From: Bradyrhizobium_A sp052115025
GTDB lineage: Bacteria; Pseudomonadota; Alphaproteobacteria; Rhizobiales; Xanthobacteraceae
NCBI RefSeq assembly: GCF_052115025.1
Contig: NZ_JBFRFW010000002.1
Location: 434,001-498,000, forward strand
Direction: 5' to 3'
Length of the DNA: 64,000 bases
The notes under the pieces are model-generated. The model was not told the DNA's origin and did not search any database. It worked only from the letters and a program-made list of their open reading frames with translations. The position numbers were made by a program, and so were the translations under genes. Of this stretch, positions 19,475-28,018 are shown in pieces; the first letter of the stretch is position 1, and each line of letters starts with the position of its first letter.

Positions 19475-20155
19475 ATGGCGGCGAGGGACGATCACGACCG
19501 CCATCTGCAGCGCCTGCTCGGCCTGCCGCGGCTGCTGCGCATCGTGGCGGCGCGGCCGCGCTTCTTCATCGCCATCGCCGTCGGCCTCATCGCGCTCGCC
19601 GTGCTGCCGGCGGCGTTGCGGCAGAGCACGCGGCTGCTGATGGCCTGGGACATCTCCAGCGCGCTGTACCTGCTGCTCGCTTTCACCACGGTGATGACCA
19701 CGGGAACGGCGCGGATCCGCCGCCGCGCGGCGCTGCACGACGACGGGCGCTTCGCCGTGCTGGTGCTGACCGCGGTCGCCGCCTTCGCCACACTCGGCGC
19801 CATCCTCGCCGAGCTCGCGCCGGCGCATCGCGGCCCTTATGCGCCGGTGCTGGCGACGGTGACCATCGTGCTGTCCTGGGCGGTGATCCACACCACCTTC
19901 GCGCTGCATTATGCCCACGAATACTATCGCGGCGATCGCATCGGCGGCCTCGCCTTTCCCGGTGACGAGAAGGAACCGGACTACTGGGACTTCGTCTACT
20001 TCTCGTTCGTGATCGGCATGACAGCCCAGGTCTCCGACGTCGGCATCACCGACCGCATCATCCGCCGCACCGCGACCGCGCACGGGGTCGCGTCATTCAT
20101 CTTCAACACCGCGCTGCTAGCGCTCACGGTCAACATCGCCGCGAGCGCGCTATGA
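19475..20155 (+). CDS. DUF1345 membrane protein
   Basis: A 226-residue protein with five or six hydrophobic segments and the DUF1345 core HTTFALHYAHEYY followed by DYWDFVYFSFVIGMTAQVSDV. The function of this family is unknown; it has the size and layout of a small channel-like inner-membrane protein. It is 20 bases after ispA and 62 bases before the antiporter gene, and the three may share a transcript. Confidence 0.85.
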   Translation: MAARDDHDRHLQRLLGLPRLLRIVAARPRFFIAIAVGLIALAVLPAALRQSTRLLMAWDISSALYLLLAFTTVMTTGTARIRRRAALHDDGRFAVLVLTAVAAFATLGAILAELAPAHRGPYAPVLATVTIVLSWAVIHTTFALHYAHEYYRGDRIGGLAFPGDEKEPDYWDFVYFSFVIGMTAQVSDVGITDRIIRRTATAHGVASFIFNTALLALTVNIAASAL

Positions 20156-20217
20156 CCGGCCGGCCGGCACGGCCGTATCGCTGGTGACGACAGCCGGACC
20201 TCCGGCCTCCTGACGGG

Positions 20218-21837
20218 ATGAGCACCGCCATGACCGAAAGCTTCCTGATCGTCCTGCTGCTGCTGACCGCGATGGCGGCGACCGCCGCGGTGGCACGCCG
20301 CTACCAACTGACCCCCGCGCTGGCATTCCTCGGCATCGGCATTGCGCTCGCGTTCATTCCCGGCATGCCGCGGATCGCGCTGGAGCCGAAGGTGGTGCTG
20401 CTGATCGTGCTGCCGCCGCTGATCTATTCCGCCGGCGTGTCGATGAGCTGGCGCGAGTTCAGGTCGAACCTGCGCCCGATCGCGCTCTTGGCGATCGGCT
20501 GCGTCATCTTCACCACCTGCGCGGTCGCCGCCGGCGCGCACTTCCTGCTTGGCCTGCCCTGGAGCCTCGGCTTCGTGCTCGGCGCCATCGTATCGCCGCC
20601 GGACGTGGTGGCGCCGCTGGCGATCGCCCGCCGGCTGCACCTGCCGCACCGCATTCTGGTGATCCTGGAAGGCGAGGGCCTTGCCAACGACGCCACCGCG
20701 CTGATCCTCTACCGCTTCGCCGTGCTGGCAATCAGCACCGGCAGTTTTTCGCTGGGCGAAGCCGCCGGAACATTCGTCGCCATCGTCGCCTGCGAGGTGC
20801 TCTTCGGCATCGCGGTCGGCTGGCTCAGCCTGCGGCTGCGGCGATGGGCCCGCGATGAGCGCGCCGAGATTTCGCTGTCGCTGCTGACGCCCTATCTCGC
20901 CTACTGGGTGCCGGAGCATCTCGGCGGCTCCGGCGTCATCGCCACCGTCGCCGCCGGCCTCTATGTCAGCTGGAACGGGCCGCTGCTGATCTCGGCGGCG
21001 ACCCGCCTGCAGGGCATTTTCCTGTGGGACTTCGTGATCTGGCTGATCGAGGGTTTCCTGTTCCTGCTGATGGGCTTCCAGATGCGGCTGCTGATGGAGA
21101 AGTCCAAGGTGGTGCCGCTGCACGAGGTGATGACCGCGATCGCCCTGACCTCGGCGATCGTCATCGCGGCGCGCTTCATCTGGGTGTTTCCCGGCACCTA
21201 CCTCACGCGCGCGATGAGCCGGCGGCTGCGCGAGCACGATCCACCGCCGCCATGGCGCTCGACCCTGGTGATCAGCTTCACCGGCATTCGCGGCGTGGTG
21301 TCGCTCGCCGTCGCGCTGGCGCTGCCGCTCACCCTGCCGAATGGCGAGGATTTCCCCTCCCGCGACCTGATCCTGTTCGCGAGCTTCGGCGTCATTTTCA
21401 TCACGCTGGTCGGCATCGGCCTGACGCTGCCCATCGTGGTCAGGCTGCTCGGCCTGTCACATCACGGGTTGATGGAGGCACGGCGCGAGCGCGAGGCGGA
21501 GATTGCCGCACGCCGGGAGATCCTGCAGTCGGCGCGCCAGTCGCTGGAGGACCTCACCACCGACCGCGAGCTGACGCCGAGCCTCGTCAAGTTCCTGGAG
21601 GCGCGGCACGAGACGCGCACCCGCGCCATCCCTGAGCCCCCCGCCGAGGCGGGCCAGCACACCCCCGCCACCATGGGCGCGCCGATCGTGCGCGAGCTGA
21701 TCACCGCCGAACGCAAGTTCCTCCACGGCCTGCTGCGCGAAGGCAAGATCACCGACGAAACCCGCCGCCGCATCGAGCGCGACCTCGACCTCGAGGAAGC
21801 CGTGGTCAACAACCGCGAACGCAACACGCCGCTGTGA
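20218..21837 (+). CDS. CPA1-family Na+/H+ antiporter
   Basis: A 539-residue inner-membrane cation/proton antiporter for sodium and pH homeostasis. About twelve hydrophobic segments span residues 5-425. Ion-binding landmarks are GAIVSPPDVVAP and GEGLANDATALIL, where the Asn-Asp pair is the transport site of CPA1 proteins; FTGIRGVVSLAVALALP is also conserved. The cytoplasmic C-terminal 110 residues are charged and probably helical. The ATG at 20218 is preferred; an ATG four codons later is possible. Confidence 0.92.
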   Translation: MSTAMTESFLIVLLLLTAMAATAAVARRYQLTPALAFLGIGIALAFIPGMPRIALEPKVVLLIVLPPLIYSAGVSMSWREFRSNLRPIALLAIGCVIFTTCAVAAGAHFLLGLPWSLGFVLGAIVSPPDVVAPLAIARRLHLPHRILVILEGEGLANDATALILYRFAVLAISTGSFSLGEAAGTFVAIVACEVLFGIAVGWLSLRLRRWARDERAEISLSLLTPYLAYWVPEHLGGSGVIATVAAGLYVSWNGPLLISAATRLQGIFLWDFVIWLIEGFLFLLMGFQMRLLMEKSKVVPLHEVMTAIALTSAIVIAARFIWVFPGTYLTRAMSRRLREHDPPPPWRSTLVISFTGIRGVVSLAVALALPLTLPNGEDFPSRDLILFASFGVIFITLVGIGLTLPIVVRLLGLSHHGLMEARREREAEIAARREILQSARQSLEDLTTDRELTPSLVKFLEARHETRTRAIPEPPAEAGQHTPATMGAPIVRELITAERKFLHGLLREGKITDETRRRIERDLDLEEAVVNNRERNTPL

Positions 21838-21854
21838 GGGGGCGCGGCGAGATT

Positions 21855-21994
21855 TCACCGGCCTCTCTCCTCATCCTGAGGAGCCCGCGCGGCGGGCGTC
21901 TCGAAGGATGAGGCCCCGAACGTAGACGATACCATCAGGAGCGCCTCGGCCTCATGGTTCGAGACGGCGCTGGTGCGCCTCCTCACCATGAGGG
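21855..21994. repeat. Pair of palindromic dispersed repeats
   Basis: The segment at about 21861-21913 (CTCATCCTGAGGAGCCCGCG with the inverted GGATGAG end) and the one at about 21951-21994 (CTCATGGTTCGAGACG and CTCACCATGAG) are palindromic units. A close relative of the second is at 60457-60512. They fill the gap after the antiporter gene. Confidence 0.75.
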
Positions 21995-22016
21995 GAGAGG
22001 CGCTGCGACCTTTTCA

Positions 22017-22140
22017 GCGTCATCACCGGGCCGACGCGAAGCGTCGTGCCCCGGTGATCCAGCTTTAAAAAGCTCTCGTCGCGTTGCAAGTAAGCTGGCT
22101 TGCCGGGTCAAGCCCGGCAATGACGCATTGGGTGTGGCCG
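22017..22140. repeat. Dispersed GTCATCACCGGG...CCCGGCAATGACGC element
   Basis: This unit starts GCGTCATCACCGGGCCGACG and ends CCCGGCAATGACGCATTGGG, with internal inverted repeats (GACGCGAAGCGTC; TTGCCGGGTCAAGCCCGGCAA). A near-identical copy is at 31640-31768, and half-units occur near 38320, 38497 and 62030. It lies 50 bases downstream of the minus-strand ispG and could fold in RNA. Confidence 0.8.
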
Positions 22141-22190
22141 ACGCCGGCCCAGCAATTGGAAGGCCGAAGGGCGACGGATCACCGCCGCCG

Positions 22191-23465
22191 CTATTCCGCG
22201 GCGGTCTGGCCGGTGACGCCGTAGCGGCGTTCGATGTAGTCCATCACCATGACCTTGAAATCGGCCGCGATGGTCGGGCCGCGCAGGGTGGTGAACTTCT
22301 TGCCGTCGACGAACACCGGCGCCGCCGGGGTTTCGCCGGTGCCCGGCAGCGAGATGCCGATGTCGGCGTGCTTGGACTCGCCGGGACCGTTGACGATGCA
22401 GCCCATCACCGCGACGTTGAGCGTCTCGACGCCGGGATAGCGCGTCTTCCAGTTCGGCATCTCGTCGCGGATGAAGTCCTGGATGTCGCGCGCCAGTTCC
22501 TGGAACACGGTGGAGGTGGTGCGGCCGCAGCCCGGGCATGCCGCGACAAGCGGCACGAACGTACGGAAGCCCATGGTCTGCAGGATCTCCTGCGCGACCT
22601 GCACCTCGAGCGTGCGGTCGCCGCCCGGCTCCGGCGTCAGCGACACGCGGATGGTGTCGCCGATGCCCGACTGCAGCAGCACGCTGAGCGCCGCCGCGGA
22701 TGCGACGATGCCCTTGGAGCCCATGCCGGCTTCGGTGAGGCCGAGATGGATGGCGTAGTCCGAACGGGAGGCGAGATCGCGATAGACCGCGATGAGGTCC
22801 TGCACCGCCGAGACCTTGGCCGACAGGATGATGCGGTTCTTGGCGAGGCCGATTTCCTCGGCGCGCTGCGCCGACAGCAGCGCCGACTGCACCATGGCCT
22901 CGCGGGTCACCGCGCGGGCGTCGCGCGGGGTGGCGGAGGTGGCGTTCTCTTCCATCAGGCGGGTCAGCAGTTCCTGGTCGAGCGAGCCCCAGTTGGCGCC
23001 GATGCGCACGGCCTTGCCGTGCTTGATCGCCATCTCGACGATGGCGCTGAACTGGGTGTCGCGCTTGTCCTTGAAGCCGACATTGCCGGGATTGATGCGG
23101 TACTTGTCGAGCGCTTCGGCGCACGCCGGATGCTCAGCGAGCAGCTTGTGGCCGATGTAGTGGAAGTCGCCGATCAGCGGCACCTTGATGCCGCGCTTGT
23201 CCAGCGCCTCGCGGATATGGGGAACCGCCGCCGCCGCCTCGTCGCGGTCGACGGTGATGCGGACCATCTCGGATCCGGCACGGGCAAGCGCCGCGACCTG
23301 GGCCACCGTGCCCGCGACGTCGGCGGTATCGGTGTTGGTCATCGACTGGACCACGATCGGCGCGCCGCCGCCGACGGTCACGCCGCCGACCTTGACTGCG
23401 GTGGTCTTGTGCCGCGGCGCGGGGCCGGCGACGTCGATCTCTGACGGATTTTCGAGCTTGCTCAT
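22191..23465 (-). CDS. ispG: 4-hydroxy-3-methylbut-2-enyl diphosphate synthase
   Basis: IspG (GcpE) is the [4Fe-4S] enzyme that converts methylerythritol cyclodiphosphate to HMBPP, the penultimate step of the MEP isoprenoid pathway. The 424 residues hold an N-terminal TIM barrel and a C-terminal cluster domain with Cys310, Cys313 and Cys356 (ACPGCGRTT and VMGCIVNGPGE) plus Glu363 as the fourth ligand. It starts 12 bases after the end of an EamA transporter gene on the same strand, so they may be co-transcribed. It fits functionally with ispA at 18531. Confidence 0.96.
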   Translation of the reverse strand: MSKLENPSEIDVAGPAPRHKTTAVKVGGVTVGGGAPIVVQSMTNTDTADVAGTVAQVAALARAGSEMVRITVDRDEAAAAVPHIREALDKRGIKVPLIGDFHYIGHKLLAEHPACAEALDKYRINPGNVGFKDKRDTQFSAIVEMAIKHGKAVRIGANWGSLDQELLTRLMEENATSATPRDARAVTREAMVQSALLSAQRAEEIGLAKNRIILSAKVSAVQDLIAVYRDLASRSDYAIHLGLTEAGMGSKGIVASAAALSVLLQSGIGDTIRVSLTPEPGGDRTLEVQVAQEILQTMGFRTFVPLVAACPGCGRTTSTVFQELARDIQDFIRDEMPNWKTRYPGVETLNVAVMGCIVNGPGESKHADIGISLPGTGETPAAPVFVDGKKFTTLRGPTIAADFKVMVMDYIERRYGVTGQTAAE

Positions 23466-23477
23466 GGGCCTCAGATA

Positions 23478-24419
23478 TCAGGTTTTTGTGACGGACAGCA
23501 ACGGATCAACCGCCGCCGGCGACGGACGGTTGACGAGAATAAGGCCGGCCAGGACGAGCACGGACGCGCCGGCGAAAGCGATCGTCATCGGATCGTGCAT
23601 CACGAAATAGCCGGCCGCGACCCCGAACAGCGGCGTAATGAAGGTGAAAGCCGACAATTTGCTGGCGGAGTAGGTCCGCACCAGCATGAACCACAGCAAG
23701 AAGGTCAGCCCGACCACCCAAAACGTCTGATAACACAATGAGATAAGGGCGACTGTGCCAGGAAGGGCGGGAAGCCTTTCGCCAAACGCCAGCGACGCGA
23801 GGCCAAGGATCGGGATCGACACCGCCAGCTGGTAGGCCAGGGTCTTCTCCGCTGGCGCCCGCAGCAGCGGGGTGAGCTTCACCACGATAGTGGTCGCCGC
23901 CCAGAGAATGCCGCCGATCACGATCAGGCCATCGCCCATCAGCACCTTGCCGTCGACGCCGACCTGAGGCACGCCGATGGCGAGCGCGACGCCGGCGAAC
24001 GACAGCGCGAGGCCGCCCCACTGCGCCGGTCCGAGGCGCTCGCCGAGCAGGCGGAACGAGCCGAACGCCACCACAAACGGCGCGACATAGAGGAACACCA
24101 CGGCGCGGGTGGCACTGGTCCACATCAGGCCACGGTAGATCACGACGAATTCGAGACCGAACAGCAGGCCTGCCAGCAGACCCGCCTTCAGCGTATCATC
24201 CGCGGTGAAGATCCTGACGCCGCGCAGGCGCGCGATCAGCAGCACGACAACAAGCCCGCCGGTCGAGCGCAGGGTCGCCATCATCAGCGGCGGGATGTCA
24301 GACAGCGCGAGCTTGATCGCGATCTGGTTGAAGCCCCAGCTCAGGCACAGCATCAGCATCACGGCGACGGCGCCGAGGGTCAGCGGACGGCCCGCTGCGG
24401 ACGATGGTTGCGAAGACAT
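23478..24419 (-). CDS. EamA-family (DMT) transporter
   Basis: A 313-residue membrane protein with ten predicted hydrophobic segments in two EamA repeats (about 15-145 and 160-290). LSWGFNQIAIKLALSDIPP near the N-terminus and SATRAVVFLYVAPFVVAFGS are typical of RhaT/EamA permeases. The substrate is unknown. It lies immediately upstream of ispG and 36 bases downstream of the Zur-like regulator gene, all on the minus strand, so regulator, transporter and ispG could form one transcript. Confidence 0.85.
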   Translation of the reverse strand: MSSQPSSAAGRPLTLGAVAVMLMLCLSWGFNQIAIKLALSDIPPLMMATLRSTGGLVVVLLIARLRGVRIFTADDTLKAGLLAGLLFGLEFVVIYRGLMWTSATRAVVFLYVAPFVVAFGSFRLLGERLGPAQWGGLALSFAGVALAIGVPQVGVDGKVLMGDGLIVIGGILWAATTIVVKLTPLLRAPAEKTLAYQLAVSIPILGLASLAFGERLPALPGTVALISLCYQTFWVVGLTFLLWFMLVRTYSASKLSAFTFITPLFGVAAGYFVMHDPMTIAFAGASVLVLAGLILVNRPSPAAVDPLLSVTKT

Positions 24420-24455
24420 GGAGACCTTATGCCGGGCGGATGAGCGCCATTGTTG

Positions 24456-24965
24456 TTATGATGTTGTCTGGCAATGCACGCATGTGCCGGTGATTTCGAC
24501 GACGGACAGCTTGGGCGAAAAGCCCGTGCCGCGTGCCGCCTCGTTGATGGCATTGGCGATCGGCGCGGCGGGAATTTCGCCGACGGAGCCGCAGCGGTCG
24601 CAGATCAGGAACGCGACCATCGCGATGTCGTCGTGGTTGTGAGCGCAGGCGAGAAAGGCGTTGCGGCTCTCGATGCGGTGGACGAGGCCGTTCTCCATCA
24701 GGAAGTCGAGCGCGCGGTAGACGGTAATCGGCGCCGGACGCGCGATGACCTTGGCGAGCTCGTCGATGATCTCGTAGGCGCCGAGCGGACGATGGCTCGA
24801 CAGCAGCGCCTGCAGCACCTGGCGGCGGATCGGCGTGAACTTCTGCCCCCGCCCCTCGCACACCATCTCCGCATGGCGCAGCGCGTCTGCCGCACACCGG
24901 CCATGATCATGATCGGGCGTCGGAAAAATCAGCGCGGTCGGCGTCGGCTTGGTCGGCGTCATCAT
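24456..24965 (-). CDS. zur: Fur-family transcriptional regulator, Zur-like
   Basis: A 169-residue metal-responsive repressor, probably of zinc uptake. It has a winged-helix DNA-binding half (FTPIRRQVLQALLSSHRPLGAYEIID, about 40-110) and a dimerisation half with the structural zinc pairs CDRC and CVHC plus CAHNHDD. An N-terminal His-rich stretch (DHDHGRC) may be a second metal site. The frame is open up to 25034, but a candidate operator lies at 25046-25071, so I favour the ATG at 24965, which leaves a short leader. The Zur assignment over Fur or PerR rests on the cysteine and histidine pattern. Confidence 0.82.
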   Translation of the reverse strand: MMTPTKPTPTALIFPTPDHDHGRCAADALRHAEMVCEGRGQKFTPIRRQVLQALLSSHRPLGAYEIIDELAKVIARPAPITVYRALDFLMENGLVHRIESRNAFLACAHNHDDIAMVAFLICDRCGSVGEIPAAPIANAINEAARGTGFSPKLSVVEITGTCVHCQTTS

Positions 24966-25045
24966 CGAACCATTTACTCGCTCTTGGGCGATTCCGCTCG
25001 GTTTTTCGGCATCTTGTTCCCGCAAGCGGGCCATGCATCAATTTT

Positions 25046-25071
25046 TTGCAATGCAATATTTTTCATTGCAA
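25046..25071. promoter_or_regulatory. Candidate Zur operator
   Basis: An exact inverted repeat TTGCAATG (25046-25053) and CATTGCAA (25064-25071) with an A+T-rich centre lies between the divergent zur and patatin genes. Its position and the AT-rich palindrome fit an autoregulatory Fur/Zur-type box; the exact regulator is inferred. Confidence 0.5.
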
Positions 25072-25171
25072 CGCAACAAAAAGCCCCCAAATCTCCGCCA
25101 GACTGAACGCCGTCGCCTGCGGGGCCGACGCATCGCGAAACGTATTTTTCCAACGACAGCGAGCCAGTTCC

Positions 25172-26281
25172 TTGGTCACCAACCTGAAATCCTACCTCGA
25201 CGGTCTTGCGAACTGGACCCGCCGCAGCAGCGCGCGCGCACCGCGCCCGACGGCCAAGAAGATCAATCTCGCCCTGCAGGGCGGCGGTGCCCATGGGGCT
25301 TTTACATGGGGTGTGGTCGACCATTTGCTAGCCGATGGGCGGCTTGAGATCACCGGCATCTCCGGTGCGTCTGCTGGTGCCGTCAATGCGGTGCTGCTGG
25401 CCGACGGCCTCGCGCGCGGCAATGTCGACGACGCCCGCAAGCAGCTCGCCGACTTCTGGCGCGCCGCCAGCGTCGGCGGCAGCCTGCCGCCGGTGCAGCG
25501 TGCGGTCACCGACCGCATGCTGTCGCTGATGCCGTTCGCGGCCACGCCGATCCAGAACTGGTTCGAGGCGATGGCACACTATTTTTCGCCCTACGACCTC
25601 AATCCCCTGAACATCAACCCGCTCGGCGACCTGATCGCCCGCTCGGTGGATTTCGAGGCGGTGCGCAATGGCGACATCGAGGTCTTCATCTCGGCGACCA
25701 ACGTCCACACGGGCCGGCTGCGCATGTTCTCCCGCGAGACGATCACCGCCGATGTGGTGATGGCGTCGGCGGCGCTGCCGTTCATGTTCCGCGCTGTCGA
25801 GATCGACGGCATTCCCTATTGGGATGGCGGCTACATGAGCAATCCGGCGATCTTCCCGTTCCTGCAGGCGACCGACGCCGAGGACGTGCTGGTGGTGCAG
25901 ATCAATCCGGTGAGCCGGCCATCGACGCCGCGCACGTCCTCGGAGATTCTCAACCGTCTCAACGAGATCACCTTCAACTCGGCGCTGATCTCGGAGCTGC
26001 GCAGCATGGACTTCGTCAACCAGCTGATCGACGACGGCCATCTGCCCCGCGGCACCGGCAAGGACCAGTACCGCCGACTCAACATCCACCGCATCGACCT
26101 CGGCGGGCTCGGCAGCCGGCTCGCCGCCTCCAGCAAGCTCAAGACTGATTACGACTTCCTGGAGCTGCTGCACCGCGCCGGCCAACGCGCGGCGCGCCGG
26201 TTCCTCGACCAGCATTTTGACGCCATCGGCAAGACCAGCACCCTCGACCTCGCCGCCGAGGCCGGCGTCGAATGGGCCTGA
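25172..26281 (+). CDS. Patatin-like phospholipase family protein
   Basis: A 369-residue predicted lipid acyl hydrolase. It has the oxyanion-hole motif GGGAHGAFTWG, the nucleophile elbow GASAG with Ser67, and the catalytic Asp in WDGGYMSNP, giving a complete Ser-Asp dyad. No signal peptide or membrane helix is evident, so it is probably cytoplasmic. The frame is open from 25046, but that ATG lies inside the candidate operator. I prefer the TTG at 25172 (MVTNLKSYLDGL), although its ribosome site is weak. The substrate is unknown. Confidence 0.85.
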   Translation: MVTNLKSYLDGLANWTRRSSARAPRPTAKKINLALQGGGAHGAFTWGVVDHLLADGRLEITGISGASAGAVNAVLLADGLARGNVDDARKQLADFWRAASVGGSLPPVQRAVTDRMLSLMPFAATPIQNWFEAMAHYFSPYDLNPLNINPLGDLIARSVDFEAVRNGDIEVFISATNVHTGRLRMFSRETITADVVMASAALPFMFRAVEIDGIPYWDGGYMSNPAIFPFLQATDAEDVLVVQINPVSRPSTPRTSSEILNRLNEITFNSALISELRSMDFVNQLIDDGHLPRGTGKDQYRRLNIHRIDLGGLGSRLAASSKLKTDYDFLELLHRAGQRAARRFLDQHFDAIGKTSTLDLAAEAGVEWA

Positions 26282-26372
26282 GCTAACCCCCTGATTTAAA
26301 ATTAACTTTTTATTAGCCATGCGGTGCGGTCAGGGGCCGTCGGCGCAAACGCCGCTCGTCGAATTCGTGAGC

Positions 26373-26395
26373 TAGCTTATTATATCGCAAGCTTA
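26373..26395. promoter_or_regulatory. Candidate MarR operator
   Basis: TAGCTTATTATATCGCAAGCTTA contains inverted AGCTT/AAGCT arms (26374-26378 and 26389-26393) around a TATTATAT core that could be the -10 region. It ends 17 bases before the marR start, the usual place for an autoregulatory MarR site. Confidence 0.45.
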
Positions 26396-26412
26396 GGAGC
26401 TGGTTCCGGCCG

Positions 26413-26880
26413 ATGCCGAAGAGCAATCCCGATTTCCTGTTCGCCCTGTTCGAGACTCAGCGGATGCTGCGGCTGTACGCCGACAAGCTGGCGACGCGGT
26501 TCGGCATCACCCGCGCCCAGTGGGCGGTGCTGGCGAAGCTCGCGCGCACCGAGGGGCTCAAGCAGTCGGAGCTCGCCGATCTCATGGAGATGCAGCCGAT
26601 CACCCTGACGCGGCTGATCGACCGGCTCTGCGACAACGACCTGATCGAGCGGCGCGCCGACGCAAGCGACCGCCGCGTCAACCGCCTTTACCTGCGCCCG
26701 GCCGCGCGCCCGCTGCTCGACAAGCTCGCGGAACTGCGCGCCGAGATCACCGAGACCGCGCTCGGCCGCATGACGGCGGCCGAGGCCGAAGGCCTCGTCA
26801 CCCAGCTCGAACTCATCAAGGACAATGTGCGCGACGCCTTGTCGAGCGTCCCGAATTCGAAGGTCCAACGTTATGGCTGA
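26413..26880 (+). CDS. MarR-family transcriptional regulator
   Basis: A 155-residue winged-helix repressor, first gene of an efflux operon. The MarR core runs from RFGITRAQWAVLAKLARTEGLKQSELADLMEM (helix-turn-helix about 30-70) to the wing ERRADASDRRVNRLYL, with flanking helices for dimerisation. It overlaps the next gene by eight bases. It probably represses the emrAB-like genes and is released by a small toxic ligand, as is usual for the family. Confidence 0.92.
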   Translation: MPKSNPDFLFALFETQRMLRLYADKLATRFGITRAQWAVLAKLARTEGLKQSELADLMEMQPITLTRLIDRLCDNDLIERRADASDRRVNRLYLRPAARPLLDKLAELRAEITETALGRMTAAEAEGLVTQLELIKDNVRDALSSVPNSKVQRYG

Positions 26881-28018
26881 TCCCGTCTTGAAGTTTCCGC
26901 CCGATGAGAAGCGGCCGGACAGGCCGGCGGCGCGCAACAGCTGGCGCGAGCGACTGCGCGACAACCGCCGCATGCTGCTGCTGGTGGTGCTGCCGCTGGT
27001 CGCGGTGGTCGGCGGTGTGCTGTTCTATCTCTCGGGCGGGCGCTACGCGACCACTGACGACGCCTATGTCGGAGCGCAGAAGGTGCTGATCACCCCCGAC
27101 ATCTCCGGCAAGATCGACAAGGTCGTGGTGCGTGAAGGCCAGCGCGTCAAGGCCGGCGACGAGCTGTTCGAGATCGATCCGGTGCCGTTCCGTCTCGCCC
27201 TGCAGCAGGCGCAGGCGACGCAGGAGACCGCCAAGACCAACTACAACAATCTGAAATCGAACGTGCAGTCGTACAGCCAGATGCTCGACCTCGCCAAACA
27301 GGGCGTCGAGCTCAAGCTGCGCGACGTCGAGCGCAAAACCACGCTGGTGAAGAGCAATTTCGGCTCGCAGCTCGACCTGGACACCGCGACCACCAACCTC
27401 GTGGTGGCGCGAGCGCAGCTCGAGCTGTTGCAGCAGCAGCTCTCGACCGCGATGAACCAGCTCCTGAACAATCCCGACCTGCCGCTCGACCAGTTCCCAC
27501 CCTACCGGCAGGCCCAGGCCGCGCTCGGCGAAGCGCAGCGCAACCTCGACCACACCGTGCTGAAAGCGCCGATCGACGGCGTCGCCACCCAGGTCGACAG
27601 CATCCAGCTCGGCCGCTTCATTCCGGCCGGCACCCCGGTGTTCAGCATCATCGACGACGCCCGCCCATGGGTCGACGCCAACCTCAAGGAATCCGATTTC
27701 ACCTATGTCGGCGTCGGCCAGCCGGTGACGCTGAGCGTCGACGCCTTCCCGGACCATGCCTTCAAGGGCACCGTCGGCTCGCTGAGCCCGGGCACCGGCG
27801 CGCAGTTCGCGATCCTGCCGCCGCAGAACGCCACCGGCAATTTCGTCAAGGTGGTGCAGCGCGTGCCGGTGCGCATCTACTTCGATGATGGCGACAAGGT
27901 GGTGCGCAAGCTCAAGGCCGGCATGAGCACCTATGTGTGGATCGATACCGGGCATCGCCGGTCGCTCGCCGGCCTGCTCGGCTTCTCCTCCGCCACGGCG
28001 CAGGAGACCGACCGGTGA
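26873..28018 (+). CDS. HlyD/EmrA-family membrane fusion protein
   Basis: The periplasmic adaptor of a tripartite efflux pump. The 381-residue protein has a cytoplasmic N-terminus, one membrane anchor (MLLLVVLPLVAVVGGVLFYLS, about 34-55), a biotinyl-lipoyl-like half (KVLITPDISGKIDKVVVREGQ), a coiled-coil hairpin (about 115-215), and the second lipoyl half and beta-barrel (LDHTVLKAPIDGVATQVDS). It starts at the ATG at 26873 within the marR stop region. The stop overlaps the GTG of the next gene. Confidence 0.93.
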   Translation: MADPVLKFPPDEKRPDRPAARNSWRERLRDNRRMLLLVVLPLVAVVGGVLFYLSGGRYATTDDAYVGAQKVLITPDISGKIDKVVVREGQRVKAGDELFEIDPVPFRLALQQAQATQETAKTNYNNLKSNVQSYSQMLDLAKQGVELKLRDVERKTTLVKSNFGSQLDLDTATTNLVVARAQLELLQQQLSTAMNQLLNNPDLPLDQFPPYRQAQAALGEAQRNLDHTVLKAPIDGVATQVDSIQLGRFIPAGTPVFSIIDDARPWVDANLKESDFTYVGVGQPVTLSVDAFPDHAFKGTVGSLSPGTGAQFAILPPQNATGNFVKVVQRVPVRIYFDDGDKVVRKLKAGMSTYVWIDTGHRRSLAGLLGFSSATAQETDR

